A stretch of 64,000 nt of DNA from positions 54,632,153-54,696,152 of the forward strand of contig NC_080081.1 in assembly GCF_949987535.1 (NCBI RefSeq). The letters run 5' to 3'. A program made the position numbers and the translations under genes. Within the stretch, counting starts at the first letter, position 1, and every line of letters begins with the position of its first letter. Shown here one piece after another: positions 24,897 to 36,913 of the stretch. A model generated the notes under the pieces. That model saw only the letters and a list, made by a program, of their open reading frames with translations, was not told the DNA's origin and did no database searches. This DNA is from Balaenoptera acutorostrata. Taxonomy: Eukaryota; Chordata; Mammalia; Artiodactyla; Balaenopteridae.

Positions 24897-25235
24897 GGGC
24901 TTCCCTGGTGGCGCAGTGGTTGGGAGTCCATCTGCCAATGCAGGAGACACGGGTTCGAGCCCTGGCCCAGGAGGATCCCACATGCCGCGGAGCAGCTAAG
25001 CCCGTGCGCCGCAACTACTGGGCCTGCGCTCTAAAGCCCGTGTGCCACAACTACTGAAGCCCGCGTGCCTAGAGCCTGTGTTCCGCAACAGGAGAGGCCA
25101 CTGCAGTGAGAAGCCTGCACACCGCAACGAAGAGTGGCCCCCGCTCGCCGCAACTGGAGAAAGCCCGCGCGCAGCAACGAAGACCCAACACAGCCAAAAA
25201 TAAGTAAATAAAAATAAATTTAAAAAAAAAGAAAA
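24897..25235 (+). mobile_element. Full-length CHR-type SINE
   Basis: Same structure as the copy 1 kb upstream, with an A-rich tail. Flanking duplication AGAAAAGCATCATA lies at 24883-24896 and 25236-25249. Confidence 0.95.
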
Positions 25236-25653
25236 AGAAAAGCATCATAAGCTCAGCTCATAAGAATCATCAGCCATATCCTTTCCCATTGCTATTCATG
25301 CGTAATTGAGCAGGGTGCCAGGGACCGTCTGCCTAACCTTGAGATTACGATGCAGAGATGCAAACACATCCCATTAATACGTAAACCCAAACTCGTCACT
25401 TGGAACATGGAAAACTGCCTGCGAAATGGCCAAGGGATATGTCTTTCTGACTAAGAAAAAATGTTATTTGAGGTATTGGAGCAAGATATATGTGTGGAGT
25501 GTTGCAATATTCCCAGCACCCCCCCGACCCCTGTTTTCTTTATGTGAGTCCATATGAATGAAGAGCCATAATAGAAGCCACTAATGAAGGAACATTGGTG
25601 CTTCTAAAGGGCATCACCCCCAAGAAGCTCTGAATTAAATACAAGGGAGGAAA

Positions 25654-26373
25654 TGAACATTGGGGTGCATGTATCTTTTTGAATTATACTTTTCTCTGGA
25701 CATATTGCCCAAGAGTGGAATTGCAGGATCACATGGTAACTCTATTTTTAGTTTTTTAAGGAATCTCCATACTGTTCTCCATAGTGCCTCTACCAATCCG
25801 GAGAAAACTGTAATTCGAAAAGATACATGCACCCCTATGTTCATAGCAGCACTATTCACAATAGCCAAGACATGGAAACAACCTAAGTGTTCAACAGATG
25901 AGCGGATAAAGAAGATATGGTACTTATATACAATGGAAATAATGCCATTTGCAGCAACATGGATGGACTTAGAGATTATCACACTAAGTGAAGTAAGCCA
26001 GACAGAGAAAGGCAAATATCATACGGTATTTCTTATACGTGGAATCTAAAGAAAGAAAAAAAGATACAAATGAACTTATTTACAAAACATAAAAAACAAA
26101 TTTATGGATACCAAAGGGGAAAGGGAGGGGAGGGATAAATTAGGAGTTTGGGATTAACATATACACACTATTATATATAAAATAGATAACCAACAAGAAC
26201 CTACTATATAGCACAGGGAACTATATTCAATGTTTTGTAATAAAGCTACAAGGAAAAAAAATCTGAAAAAGAATTTATAGGTATATGTAAATATACATTA
26301 TTGAATCATTGTGCTGTACACCTGAAACTAACACAACATTGTAAAGCAACTATACTTCAATTTAAAAAAAATA
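25654..26373 (+). mobile_element. 5'-truncated L1 with 5' inversion
   Basis: The L1 3' end is on the plus strand from about 25803, with the ORF2 C-terminal region, the 3' UTR and a tail 'acttcaatttaaaaaaa'. The 5' part, 25654 to about 25802, is the adjoining ORF2 segment in reverse, with about 50 bases represented on both sides of the junction. The duplication ACAAGGGAGGAAA (25641-25653 and 26374-26386) brackets both pieces, showing one insertion event. Confidence 0.9.
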
Positions 26374-26386
26374 ACAAGGGAGGAAA

Positions 26387-27185
26387 ATACTGTACTTACT
26401 CCATTCTAAGAGAATAAATTGACCAGCCTGTTGAAAGACATAAACCCCGTTCATGTGAAAGTTGCAGACACATATCTTCATGGTTAACTGTGGTCGATCT
26501 GAAGTTATTTATCAAACCAAATCAATCCAACTGATAACCAGACTACTTCTTTCACCAGAAATATTTCAGATTTCTTTTCTACTCTCTTTCAAGATGTAAG
26601 CTCCTTAAACTCCTAAGTGATCAAGTTCCTCATGACAGAGGATTATTAATTCTGATCCTTTTACAATTTGGAACTTCAATGAAATCTTCCCATTTGTCAC
26701 CTCTTTAACCCAGCACAGATTTGACGCCTCTCAGATTAATTTTGGTGATGAATCCGATTTCAAAGAACATTCATCCAAAGTTGAACCCATGCACCTACTA
26801 ATGTATTTCGGTACTTTTACTAATAGCTTTAGAGAGCTTTGTAATTTATATTTCACTGTATATTAAGATATCCTCCTTCAGTTTGCCTGCATCTCCGTGA
26901 GAACATTTTTCATATTTCAGATTGACACCAAACACTAGAACTAAATGGATGAGATAATTTTAAATATTATGCAAATACCCACGCAGGTCAGGTATTTTAA
27001 TATTTTCTCATCTCTAATTTATTTCTGTACTTGTTGAATGTGGCTTCTCATATGTCCTTTTAAGTATCTTCTTAATTTTAATGACATTTTAGAAAATTAT
27101 TTGAGTCTGTTCTGTGTGTAGAATTTTTTATGAAATGGGAAAAGGCCATGGGGGTAATGAAGTAGAAACTATTCTGGCTTGGAGT
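26387..27185. other. AT-rich non-coding DNA
   Basis: No repeat or gene was recognised. Long AT-rich runs include several TTTAAT cores. Confidence 0.45.
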
Positions 27186-27290
27186 TTTTAGCACAATAAG
27201 GGCACCTAATGCTGCTATCAGTATGTTCACTGATCTTGGGCAAATCACTTAACCTCTATGTAAAATGGATCGAATGATGTTCATCTCATC
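27186..27290 (+). repeat. MIR fragment
   Basis: 'gatcttgggcaaatcacttaacctctatgtaaaatgg' is the MIR core in sense orientation. Confidence 0.65.
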
Positions 27291-28144
27291 ACCATCCACC
27301 CAACTCTCCCAAGACAAACTTCAGAGTCATCATCTCTTCGGTCCTCTCCCACGTGGATCAGTGGAGTCAAGGGAGAAAGATGCTGGGGGATCTGGGGCAG
27401 GGTCAGGGGCGGGGGGCGTTGAGGATGGGACACAAGGATTATTAGCATCCTATAACTTCTGCCCAAGAGGAAGGGTATGTTTCCAAGAACTACTCTTTGA
27501 GTCACAGTAAATACAGCCTTTAAGTTCTCTACCAGTTCTCCTGTCCCCACTGTTTTTCAACTCTGCCCAGATTACTTCATCCCTATGGTCCCTTTCCTGG
27601 CTCAAGCCTGTATCACCCTGATGGCTGCCTCAGCTTCCTACTTGGTCTTCCTGCCGCAACTCTCTTCTCCTAAAACCATCAGTTTCCTTCAGACCATTCA
27701 CCTGCCAACAAACAAACCCACCCTTAGTGGCTTCCTTCCCTACAGGAGAGTCAGTTCAATTCAATAGTAGTTTCTTGAATATCTCCTAAATGCCAGGAAC
27801 TTCTCAGCTACACCATGAAAGACCTTCAAAAGCTGCTTGCTGGACCAAAGTTGAGAACCAGATGCACAGGCACAAGGCAGACACCTGCTCACCAAGTATC
27901 TGTTTTCATTAATTTATACATATTCAAAGATTTTTTTTTAATTGACAAAAGAAAGGGGAAGAAAACAGTGCATTAATAATGGTGCCTGTGTAATAGTGGA
28001 AGAGATAAAGTCAGAGGAGGGAATGAGATGGCAAATCTCTTCCCTTTATGAGCCCTAATGAGGGAAGAGTTTAGGATATAAGCTGAAGTGTGTTCAGGGG
28101 AGTCTATAAGATTCTGGTCTTGAGAAACATAGCCCCATGGACAG

Positions 28145-28225
<81 letters not shown>
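28145..28225. repeat. Compound (CT)n(CA)n microsatellite
   Basis: A CT run with one TTT interruption (28145-28187) passes into a CA run to 28225. It is likely polymorphic. Confidence 0.98.
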
Positions 28226-28228
<3 letters not shown>

Positions 28229-28639
28229 CACGTGAAATGGAGTAGAAAAGACCCTGCTCTATCCCCACTCCCCATTCCCAGTCACAGATCATGGGACAGG
28301 TTTGTGTCCCTGAGAGTTGAGGGTGGTCGCCAGCCGAGGTGCCCCAGCTAGGCAGAATGTTTTGGTGGAGGCACGGTCAGCAGTGGAAAGCTCAAGAAAC
28401 CTTGATGAGAACACCGGAGCAGAAAATGGAAGCAGCTGATCCTGAGTCCAGATGAGATAGATGCCTTGCTGGTGGGGAGGAGGTGCCCAGAAATACCTGG
28501 GGGAGACTTTGGGCATATCCTAAAGGATAAGATAGCAGTGAAAAGCCCCTAGAATCAAGACAGTAAGTGCTAACACGACCCCATTATACTCACCAGCAGG
28601 TAAGGTCTGGGACATTCCCATGGGAGGATCATCTTCCTC

Positions 28640-29245
28640 CACTCTGCATCCCCAGCATCTCGTGGATAACCTGTGTCCCAGGGACCTGCACCCCTGTGCT
28701 CACATGCTTCTGGGTCTTCTTCCTAGAGCACCTTTCCCTTCCTCTGTGGCTGGTGACATCCCACTCAGCCTACAAGGTACCTCATTTGCCAGCTCTTCCA
28801 TTAAGTCCTCCCTCCAGCCCATATCATCACTCCTCCCCCAAAACCTCTAGGCAGAATCACTTACTCTCTCCACTGCGCCCCCTACCACTTGGTACATACA
28901 TTGCACTTTTTAATTATATTCTTAGTCACTGTTTTTATGGCTACTCTCCCACTAGGTTCAAAGGCGGAGGCCAGATTTATTTCAATGTTTTATGCAACCA
29001 AAGGGCAACCTGAGGCCTGGCCCTATACATATCCAGTTTTCCCTACTTCCTGCCCTAAAGGCCAGGGTTCTGCACCTCTCTGTCCTGTTGGTTCCCACAT
29101 TCTCTTAGGTTAGTCCCCACTGGGACATTTAGCACAAGCACCCACCTCCTCCATGAAACTGTGATGTCCCCAGTGCCCATCCAGTGGTTGTACATGACAG
29201 GCACTCAGTGATCACTTATTAAATGAAGGAATTCCTTGAATGACT
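28640..29245 (+). repeat. L2 LINE fragments
   Basis: 'gtcttcttcctagagcacctttcccttcctctg', 'cattaagtcctccctcc' and the 3' terminus 'cagtggttgtacatgacaggcactcagtgatcacttattaaatgaa' follow L2 order. The copies are diverged. The reading frames here are remnants. Confidence 0.6.
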
Positions 29246-29399
29246 AAATGACAGAACAAATAAGAAGTGGAAAAAAGAATATGTGCCATGTTTCTTCTTG
29301 GCATGAGTTTCTGTGAACATTCACAAATAACTAATAAAGTTTCAATGAGAAAAAAATGTATTTGTTAAAAATGAATCCCTCTCATTCTTTTTTAAAAGC

Positions 29400-29690
29400 A
29401 AATCAAATGCCAGCTTTGTGGTTTTGTCTATGTGACCTCAGGCAAGTCACTTTCCCTTCACTTATCTGTAAAGAGGAGATTCATCCCTTGGCTAGAATTT
29501 ATTGAGCATTCCCTCTGTACAAAGAATTGTGTTAACCACTTCAATTGCATTGTCTCATTTAATCCTCAGTAATTCCATGAAGAGTTCAATTCCATTCAAG
29601 AGTTTAAATAATCTGCTCAAGGTCACACAGCTAATAAAGCCCTAGAAACCCAAGCCTAGGTGTTCCTGATGCCGATGCCCAAATGCTCAA
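29400..29690. repeat. Head-to-head MIR pair
   Basis: 29400-29480 is sense ('tatgtgacctcaggcaagtcactttccc'). 29490-29690 is antisense ('tctcatttaatcctcagtaattccatgaag', 'ctgctcaaggtcacacagctaa'). Confidence 0.7.
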
Positions 29691-29989
29691 ATTCCCCTGT
29701 CTCCTTTAAGATGCCTTCCGTCTCTAACTGTCATAAATTCTATCATGTTAAGAAACATCTACGGCCTCAAACATCATGTGCCAGACCAGCTGTGAGCTCC
29801 TTTCCTCCTCCTACAACTAAATAAGTTTGTGAAGAAAACGTATCCTATTGCATGATGTTTGTAAATTAATATGCGGTTTACTCCTTTGTCACACGAGGGT
29901 CACATAGGGAACATATGGAATGTTTCAATCTTTCCTTGAACATGCACTTTGGAAGTGCCTGTGCACATCCAAAATGGGTCATTAAAGAG

Positions 29990-30450
29990 GGAACAGGTGG
30001 AAAAAAACCCGTGTGTTCATCGAATAGATAAATGGATAAATAAAATGTGGTGTATACACACGATGGAATATTACTCAACTCTAAAAAGGAAGGACATTCT
30101 CGCACACGCTACAATGTGGATGAACCTTGAGGACATGACGCTAAGTGAAATAAGCCAGTCACAAAAAAGACAGACTGTATGATTCCACTTGTATGAGGGA
30201 GCTTGAATAGTCAAATCCATCGAGACAGAAAGTGGAATGTGGTGGTTGCCAGGGGCTGGAGGAAGGGGGAATGGAGAGTTGTTGTTTAATGGGGACTGGG
30301 TTACAGATCTGCAAGATGCAAAGTGTTCTGAAGACGGATGGTGGTGATGGCTGCACAATAATGTGAATGTACTTAACACTACTGCAGTATACACTTAAAA
30401 ATGGTTAAGATAGTAAATGTGTATTTTACCACATTTAATGTTTAAACACA
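29990..30450 (+). repeat. Old L1 (L1M type) 3' end
   Basis: Typical L1M text: 'gtggtgtatacacacgatggaatattactcaac', 'gatgaaccttgaggacatgacgctaagtgaaataagccag', 'gtggttgccaggggctggagg', ending 'cacttaaaaatggttaagat'. Confidence 0.85.
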
Positions 30451-30789
30451 TTGAAAGAAAAACAAACAAGTATACCAATTACTCAAAACAGGAGGGGATA
30501 AAAGCCACCTCCAAAATTCCGATGATCATCCTCTATTTAGCAGGAAACAGCTATCACTTGACAGAGCTGTGAGAGCTTGGATGAGGGGCAGGGGGGTTTA
30601 GACGGGGGATAGATCCTCATAGAAGGAATCTGGGCAGATGCAGGAGCAGTAGGAAGGCCTCAGGGAGGAAGGATTTTCCCAGGTTTTTTTTTTTTTTAGA
30701 ATTAATCAGTTACTGTGGTACCTGCGTATTAAAAAAAAAAAGGTAATTGGTTCAGGAATTAAGTTTTCTTTCTACTTTTCTCTTTTTCT

Positions 30790-30905
30790 CAGTAAATAAC
30801 TAGATGTGTGACTCTGAGCAAGCCACTTAACCTCTCTGGATCTCCATTTCTTTATGTAAAATGGGAGAGAAGAGGACATGATGGCATTCAATTTTCCTCC
30901 CAGCC
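30790..30905 (+). repeat. MIR fragment
   Basis: 'ctagatgtgtgactctgagcaagccacttaacctctctgg' followed by 'gtaaaatggga' is the sense MIR core. Confidence 0.75.
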
Positions 30906-33900
30906 ATAAAATCCTGATTCTATGACAAATTACCCTGTTTCTACTCCCCTCCCGCCACCGAACCAGCCCCACCACCACACAAAATATACTTTAACTTATC
31001 TTTCTTCCTTCCAATACTTCAAATTTTCCTCAGGCAAATTATCTCATTAAATGGAAAATATTTTTCTACATCGTGAGAAGTATGGTTTGGGGGGGCTTTT
31101 TTTTTTTTTTGGCCTAAGATGCATTCTTTTCATTAATACAACCACATACTTTGTTTCAGTTTCAATGATAAAGGAAATCACCAAATTATCTCCTTGCTCA
31201 CATCCTCTTCCTCAAAAGTCACCAACTACTTCATTACCCTGGAGACTTCCTTCAAGAAAGAAGGAGTGTGGTAAGATGAAATGTTTTTCTTTCTAAATTC
31301 TTTTGTAACTTGAAAGGAAATAAATTGTACTAAGAAATCCTTTCACTTATGGCAGTTTTTGTTTTAAATATCTTGCAACAGAATAAAACTTTTAAGACAA
31401 AGAAAAATGTAGTCCATTCCATAATAATATGACCTAGTAGGCAACACACTATAGGAATAGGAGAATTGAATTTTAGCTTCTTACTTTCTTACTTTTTCTC
31501 TGTCAAAAAAACATGGTGGCCATAACCAGAGTTGGTGTTGGGCTGCTCTGCCAAGAACAGCCATGTCTTGCTCATGTCTGGCCCCTTTTCTGACTGATCA
31601 GGCAGCTGTTCTGACTGATTGGTACCCATGTTGTTAAATATTTCATTATTGCCCCTGCCTGTAACTCAACAATAGAAGTACTAAGGTTGCTGACTTGTTT
31701 GTGTGCAACAAGTAACAGAATGATACATGATGAGTAAAGGACATGAAGAGAAGAAGAAGAAAGAAAGGGAGGTAGGAGGGGATTAGTGCTGGCATACTTT
31801 GTTATTTTACACTTGTCACATAACAGATTCCAAGAATTAGATTTTGAAATTAACATGATTTGTAAACTACCATGCTTACGACTCTCTTCCTTAAACAGGT
31901 AAACTGAATTAAACAACACCTTGTTCTTGTTCTGTTTATACTAGGGTAGATTGTATTTGAACTAGCACCACCTGGTTGTCAAAAAAACCTAAACAGTGGA
32001 GTGTTAGGGATAGTATAAACCTCCCTTCTGTCAGTGAATTAAGTGTTTGTTCCTGATATTTAAATACCATGTTCCAGGGCATCAGTGAACTCCCTGGTGT
32101 CTGGAAAGAAGTAATTTATTACCTGGAAATCCAGGTTTATTCACTTCCCGTGGATGAATACTTTGCATTTAGGAAATAGTGTAGGTCATTCATCAAAGGA
32201 TTTTACCAATGTTACCCTCATTTTATTTAAAAGATTTTTCATGATTATGTAAACATCAACTTTGAGACCTTGGTTAATCTGTAAGAAGGAATCCTCTCTA
32301 ATTGCTAAACTTCTATGAACTTCCCCAACTTCCAAGTGGAAAAAGTTATCATTATTTCTTAATTCACACACTATCTCATTCCCAAATATATTTTTGAAAG
32401 ATTAGAAAAATAAAGTATACTGAGTAAGTAAATGAGAAGGGTCATATATGAGGTCATTCCTATCTCCTAAGGAAAAATGTATCTAATAAAATCCCATGTA
32501 TCTGTTAGAAATAAAACAGAAATGGGAAGAAGCGAACATAATCAGCTACATAGTTCATTTTGTCTGTTTGATAAAAATGTACTAGCTGATTAGAAGAAGC
32601 ACTCTTCTTGGGACTGAGGCTAGAAAGTCTTCTTTTGATCCCCTAAAAGACAACACAGTGTAAGTGTACCATGTTCTCACAAAGCAGCCACATGAAAGAC
32701 TTGGACTTCTTGGACTATGATAGAGTAGCTTGCATCAGATTGACCTTACTACTAAGAACAACTATAAAATGAGTAAAATGCAAAAACATCTCTTTGTAAG
32801 CATCAAAAACATCTGGAACAGCCACAACAAGATCTTGGACAAAAGAGAAGTAAAAGAAAGTAAGCCAACGTTTTGTCACATTCCCCCTAAAATTATCTGC
32901 TGATTTCTAAACTTCCCATGATGAGAAGTCAAGCATAAAGCAGTATTAAATCAGGGTCAAATGTCAATAAGGCTTAGCAAGTGCAAATGCTCAGGGCAAC
33001 CCCTGAGTACAGCTTTTCTCAATCTGAAGACCTGTGAACTAAAGACATAAATAATCTGCCCACACGCTCAACATAAAATAATAATACCAGAGTATTATAA
33101 CTGTGATAGACACTGTCATTCAAAAGTGGGGGTCAGAGGGTCAGGGTGGGGGACATAAGGGAAAAAGAGTCACATAGCAGTTGCTGGTCCAAAGCAATTC
33201 TGAAATTCATTTGGGCATATATTGCCAGTTCCTTGATTAGGGCTCAGTTCTGGGAGTGGTTTTCTAAGGCTCTTGGTTCTACCCTCTGGAATTTTGTCTC
33301 CTCCCTCTTGGTTATTATTGCAAGCTTTCTTTTCCACAAGAAATGGTCCATGTTTGCAAGTAAGCAGCAGTCTCAGCCTGCTTCCTGCCTACATAAGATT
33401 AGGGACCCAGAGCCTTTTTTCATTTTGAACTATGTCCATCCATTATACTCCAAGCTTATGACGCTTCTGTCAATACAATTCTCTTAAAGATCTTTGGGCT
33501 TCCTATGAACAGTAGTGGGATTCACTCCACTAGACAAAACTCCACTCAGAAATCTTTTTGATGTAGGCCCCAGTCTGTCTTGTGCTGAAAGTCAGGGAGC
33601 TGAGAAATAACACCCTTAAGATTCTAAGAAAATTTTTGTCTAATTCTAATGGTCTCTAAAGTGCACCCTTAAATCTTTCTGAAATCTTAACAATGTGCCC
33701 TATAGCTGTGCCCTTAAGATAATCTTTATCCTGAGATCAGGTCTGATAGATATTGAGAGCCTTTGCAATATGGAGAGGCTGAAAATAAGATACAGTTTTA
33801 TTTGTACACTTAGTAAGCTCTGGATCCTTTATATTTCCTCTAACTTCTGCTTGAAACTGAAAAAGTTCCTTCTTAGTATTTTTCTCTTTCTCACTCTTGT

Positions 33901-34240
33901 ATAATATTTTATCATACATGGCTAAAAATAACCAATTAGCACTTTTGACATTCTTTCTGAAAAGCTCCTTATGCAGGTTCACTATTTAATTAGTGAATGT
34001 AATTTAATTACATTTCCTATTGTCCGAGTTACGCCAGGCAACAGTTACGCTACATTTTGTGCCACTACGTCACATGGGTTGCCTTTCCTCCAGCCTCTAG
34101 TAATAGCCCCTTCCCTGTCCTTCCAGTTGCATCAACAATTCCTTTGAGGATCTTCCAGGCTCCTCCTACCTCTGAGTCCCAAAGCTGATGCCACATGTTT
34201 TAAGGTTTTGTTTCAATCATATCCTACTTCTAGGTATTAT
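30906..34240. other. AT-rich non-coding DNA, no assigned feature
   Basis: This is the longest stretch in which I recognise nothing firm. About 32690-32870 and 33100-33960 have the texture of decayed retroelement sequence but no landmark that I can place. No coding frame is supported. Confidence 0.4.
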
Positions 34241-34249
34241 TTTCTGTTC

Positions 34250-35130
34250 CATTTGTCTATTATTGTGTAACTGACCACCCCATAACATAATGTCTTAAAG
34301 TAATTTATTCTTAGATTTCACAGCTCTGCAGATTGACTAACTTCAGCTACACAGTTCTTGCTTGGGGTCTCTTGCACAGTAGCAGTTACACAGAGGCAGG
34401 GCTGAAGCCATTTGAATGCTTGGCTGGGCAAGATCTCCTAATGGCCCATTCACTCTTACATCAGGCATCTCAGATTCTCATTCTTTCTCTCCCTCTCCCT
34501 CTCTATCTCCCCCACCCCTGCTCTCTCTCCTAGAATTTATCCTCCAGTGCCTCTCCATGTGGCAGGATTCTCTTGTAGCATGGTGGTGTCAGAGTAATTT
34601 CTCATCTTAACAGTGAGGTTCTCAAAGGGCACATCCCAAGAGTGAGTGTTCCAAGAGGCCAGGTAAGCAGCAAGACTTACGCCTGAGCCTCAGAAATCAC
34701 ACAGTGTCAAAGCAGATGTGCCCTATTGGTCAAAAGTGAGTCACGGGCTTCCCTGGTGGCTCAGTGGTTGAGAATCTGCCTGCCAATGCAGGGGATACGG
34801 GTTCGAGCCCTGGTCTGGGAGGATTCCACATGCCACGGAGCAGCTGGGCCCGTGAGCCACAATTGCTGAGCCTGCGCGTCTGGAGCCTGTGCTCCGCAAC
34901 AAGAGAGGCCGCGATGGTGAGAGGCCCCGCGCACCGCGATGAAGAGTGGCCCCCGCTTGCCGCAACTGGAGAAAGCCCTCGCACAGAAACAAAGACCCAA
35001 CACAGCCATAAATAAATTAAAAAAAAAAAAAAAAAAAAAGTGAGTCACAGGGCTCACTTTTTTTTTCAAAGGGGCAGGACAAAAATACTAGGGGGCACGA
35101 TTCATTAAAGGCACACCTTTGGAGACTAAT
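34250..35130 (+). repeat. Old unassigned interspersed repeat, split by a SINE
   Basis: 'ctattattgtgtaactgaccaccccataacataatgtcttaaag' begins an ancient repeat family also seen near 6.9 kb. It continues through 'tccaagaggccagg' and, after the SINE, 'gtcacagggctcac'. A CT-rich patch lies at 34480-34530. Confidence 0.5.
34745..35035 (+). mobile_element. Short-form CHR SINE (internal deletion type)
   Basis: It lacks the middle block of repeated 'ccacaactactga' units present in the long copies and has 'gtctggagcctgtgctccgc' instead. The duplication AAAAGTGAGTCAC lies at 34732-34744 and 35036-35048. Cetacean-specific deletion subfamilies of this SINE are known from the literature; this copy fits that pattern. 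Confidence 0.93.
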
Positions 35131-35300
35131 ACGGTAAAACCATTGAAAAACAAAGAGAAAACTCCAAAAAACAGTCAAATAAAATATGCCATATTACCTT
35201 CAAAGGACCAACAAGAGAACTAATGCTGGCTTTTCAAAAATAAAATGATAAGATCCAGAAGATAATGGAATAAGATTTTTATTTTTTTTATTTGATTTTC

Positions 35301-35668
35301 CTTTTTTTTTTGGCTGTGTCAGATCTTAGTTGTGGCAGATGGGATCTTCGTTGTGGCATGCGGGGTCTTTCATTACGGGGTCTTTCATTACGGCGCACAG
35401 TCTCTTCGTTGTGGCTCTCAGGCTTCTCTCTAGTTGTGGCACGCGTGTTTTTTCTTTCTAGTTGTGGCGCTCGGGCTCCAGAGTGTGTGGGCTGTGTAGT
35501 TTGTGGCACGCAGGCTCTCTGGTTGAGGCGCGCGAGCTCAATAATTGTGGCGTGCGGGCTTAGTTGCCCCACGGCATGTGGGATCTTAGTTCCCTGACCA
35601 GGGATCGAACCCATGTCCCCTGCATTGGAAGACAGATTCTTTACAACTGGACCACCAGGGAAGTCCCA
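35301..35668 (-). mobile_element. Older CHR-family SINE, reverse orientation
   Basis: It ends at 'accaccagggaagtccc' and carries 'gatcgaacccatgtcccctgc'. A small tandem duplication 'ggggtctttcattac' sits near 35365-35395. It is more diverged than the plus-strand copies, and flanking duplications are not clear. Confidence 0.85.
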
Positions 35669-35689
35669 ACATTTTTAATTTAAATCCAG

Positions 35690-36235
35690 TTACTTGCTGA
35701 AAGAAAATAACTGCCAACTTGGAATTATATATCTAACAGAAATAAGCTACAAAAATGAAAAAAGTAAAGATATAATTTACAATAGCATCAAAGGACATCA
35801 AATTCCTAGAACTAAATCTAAACTATGTGCAAGACTTTGACACTGAATAAGAGATATTTTTTTAAAGACTTACAGACTCAGTACAATCAAAATTAAAATT
35901 CAAGCCACTGCTTTTACATAATTCACTTGTTCTTCTCATGGAAATGAAAAGAGTTAAAAATAAATGAAGTGATCTAGAAGAACAAAGCTGGGATCTTATT
36001 CTACTATATATCAACACCTATTATAGAGTCAGGGTGGTAATGATGCAGGAATAGACAGACTGACCTATGGAACATAATAGAGATGTCAGAAACAGACCCA
36101 CACATACATGGTCCCCTGATTAATAACAATAGCAAAGAGGCAATTCAGTACAAAAAGATTTATCTTTTCAATAAACAGTCCTGGGCCACTGGATATCCAT
36201 GTTAGGGGAAAAATACATGACCTGGTTTCTCCTTA
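35690..36235 (+). repeat. Decayed L1 ORF2 region
   Basis: Recognisable L1 phrases include 'tcaaattcctagaactaaat', 'gaaacagacccacacatacatggtc' and 'cactggatatccatg'. Many stops are present. Confidence 0.65.
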
Positions 36236-36299
36236 CTGCTTATAGTGAAATGTGAGAGAAGAGAGATAAATTAAAGGAATTGTCAGGCAAAACAGAACC

Positions 36300-36873
36300 A
36301 GAAACTAAAGATGTGGAAAATCCTCAGTCTATTCATATTGCCAAAAATGAGAAAGCATGCTCTGAAGAGATCACCACAGGTGTGGCTGGACAATCACTCC
36401 ATAAAGAGACTGTCCAGCAGCCAGCTCAGTAGAAGCCAGGAACAGAGATGGGATTATACCAGGAGAAACACTGCCAGCTTGGGCTAAAGGAAACAGATAA
36501 CAGACAAAAGGAAGGAAGGAAGGCTTTTGGACTTCTGGGATTCCACAGGATGGAACAATAGAGCTATTTGGCTGTGAACATGCCTTATCCCTCAAGAAAA
36601 AGGATGAATGATCCCGAAGGTGATTCAGAGATGGGCAGGACTGCCACTGCCACTGAAGGTCCAGAGAGCACAGGCCCAGGGTACAGGGCTGTCTTCTCCT
36701 TGGCTTCAGAGGGCCAGGCTGTTGCCACTAGTGCCTCAGAGACAGGCTGCCACCCAGAACCTTGGAGGTGGGGCCACCAGCCAGAGCCTCAGGGGCAGAG
36801 CTGCTACCTAGGACTGTGGAAGGGACAGTGCTGCCCCAGTGGGCTCAGAGGGGGGAGAATCAAGCCCAAAAAT
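36300..36873 (+). repeat. ERVL-MaLR internal remnant, left part
   Basis: The text 'gggctgtcttctccttggcttcagaggg' and the surrounding Gly/Pro-rich sequence follow the internal region of THE1/MST-type MaLR elements as I recall it. The remnant is non-functional and much diverged. It continues at 38370 beyond the inserted L1. Confidence 0.5.
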
Positions 36874-36913
36874 ATTATTCTTTTTCTTTTTTTTTTTTAT
36901 TTTCATTATTCTT

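Noticed and set aside
28104..28292. Frame with (VC)n and (RE)n peptide
   Set aside because: Translated microsatellite.
34741..35069. Several 80-100 codon frames at SINEs (also at 23.7, 40.7, 45.0 and 61.7 kb)
   Set aside because: They arise from GC-rich CHR SINE sequence and recur wherever that SINE is inserted.
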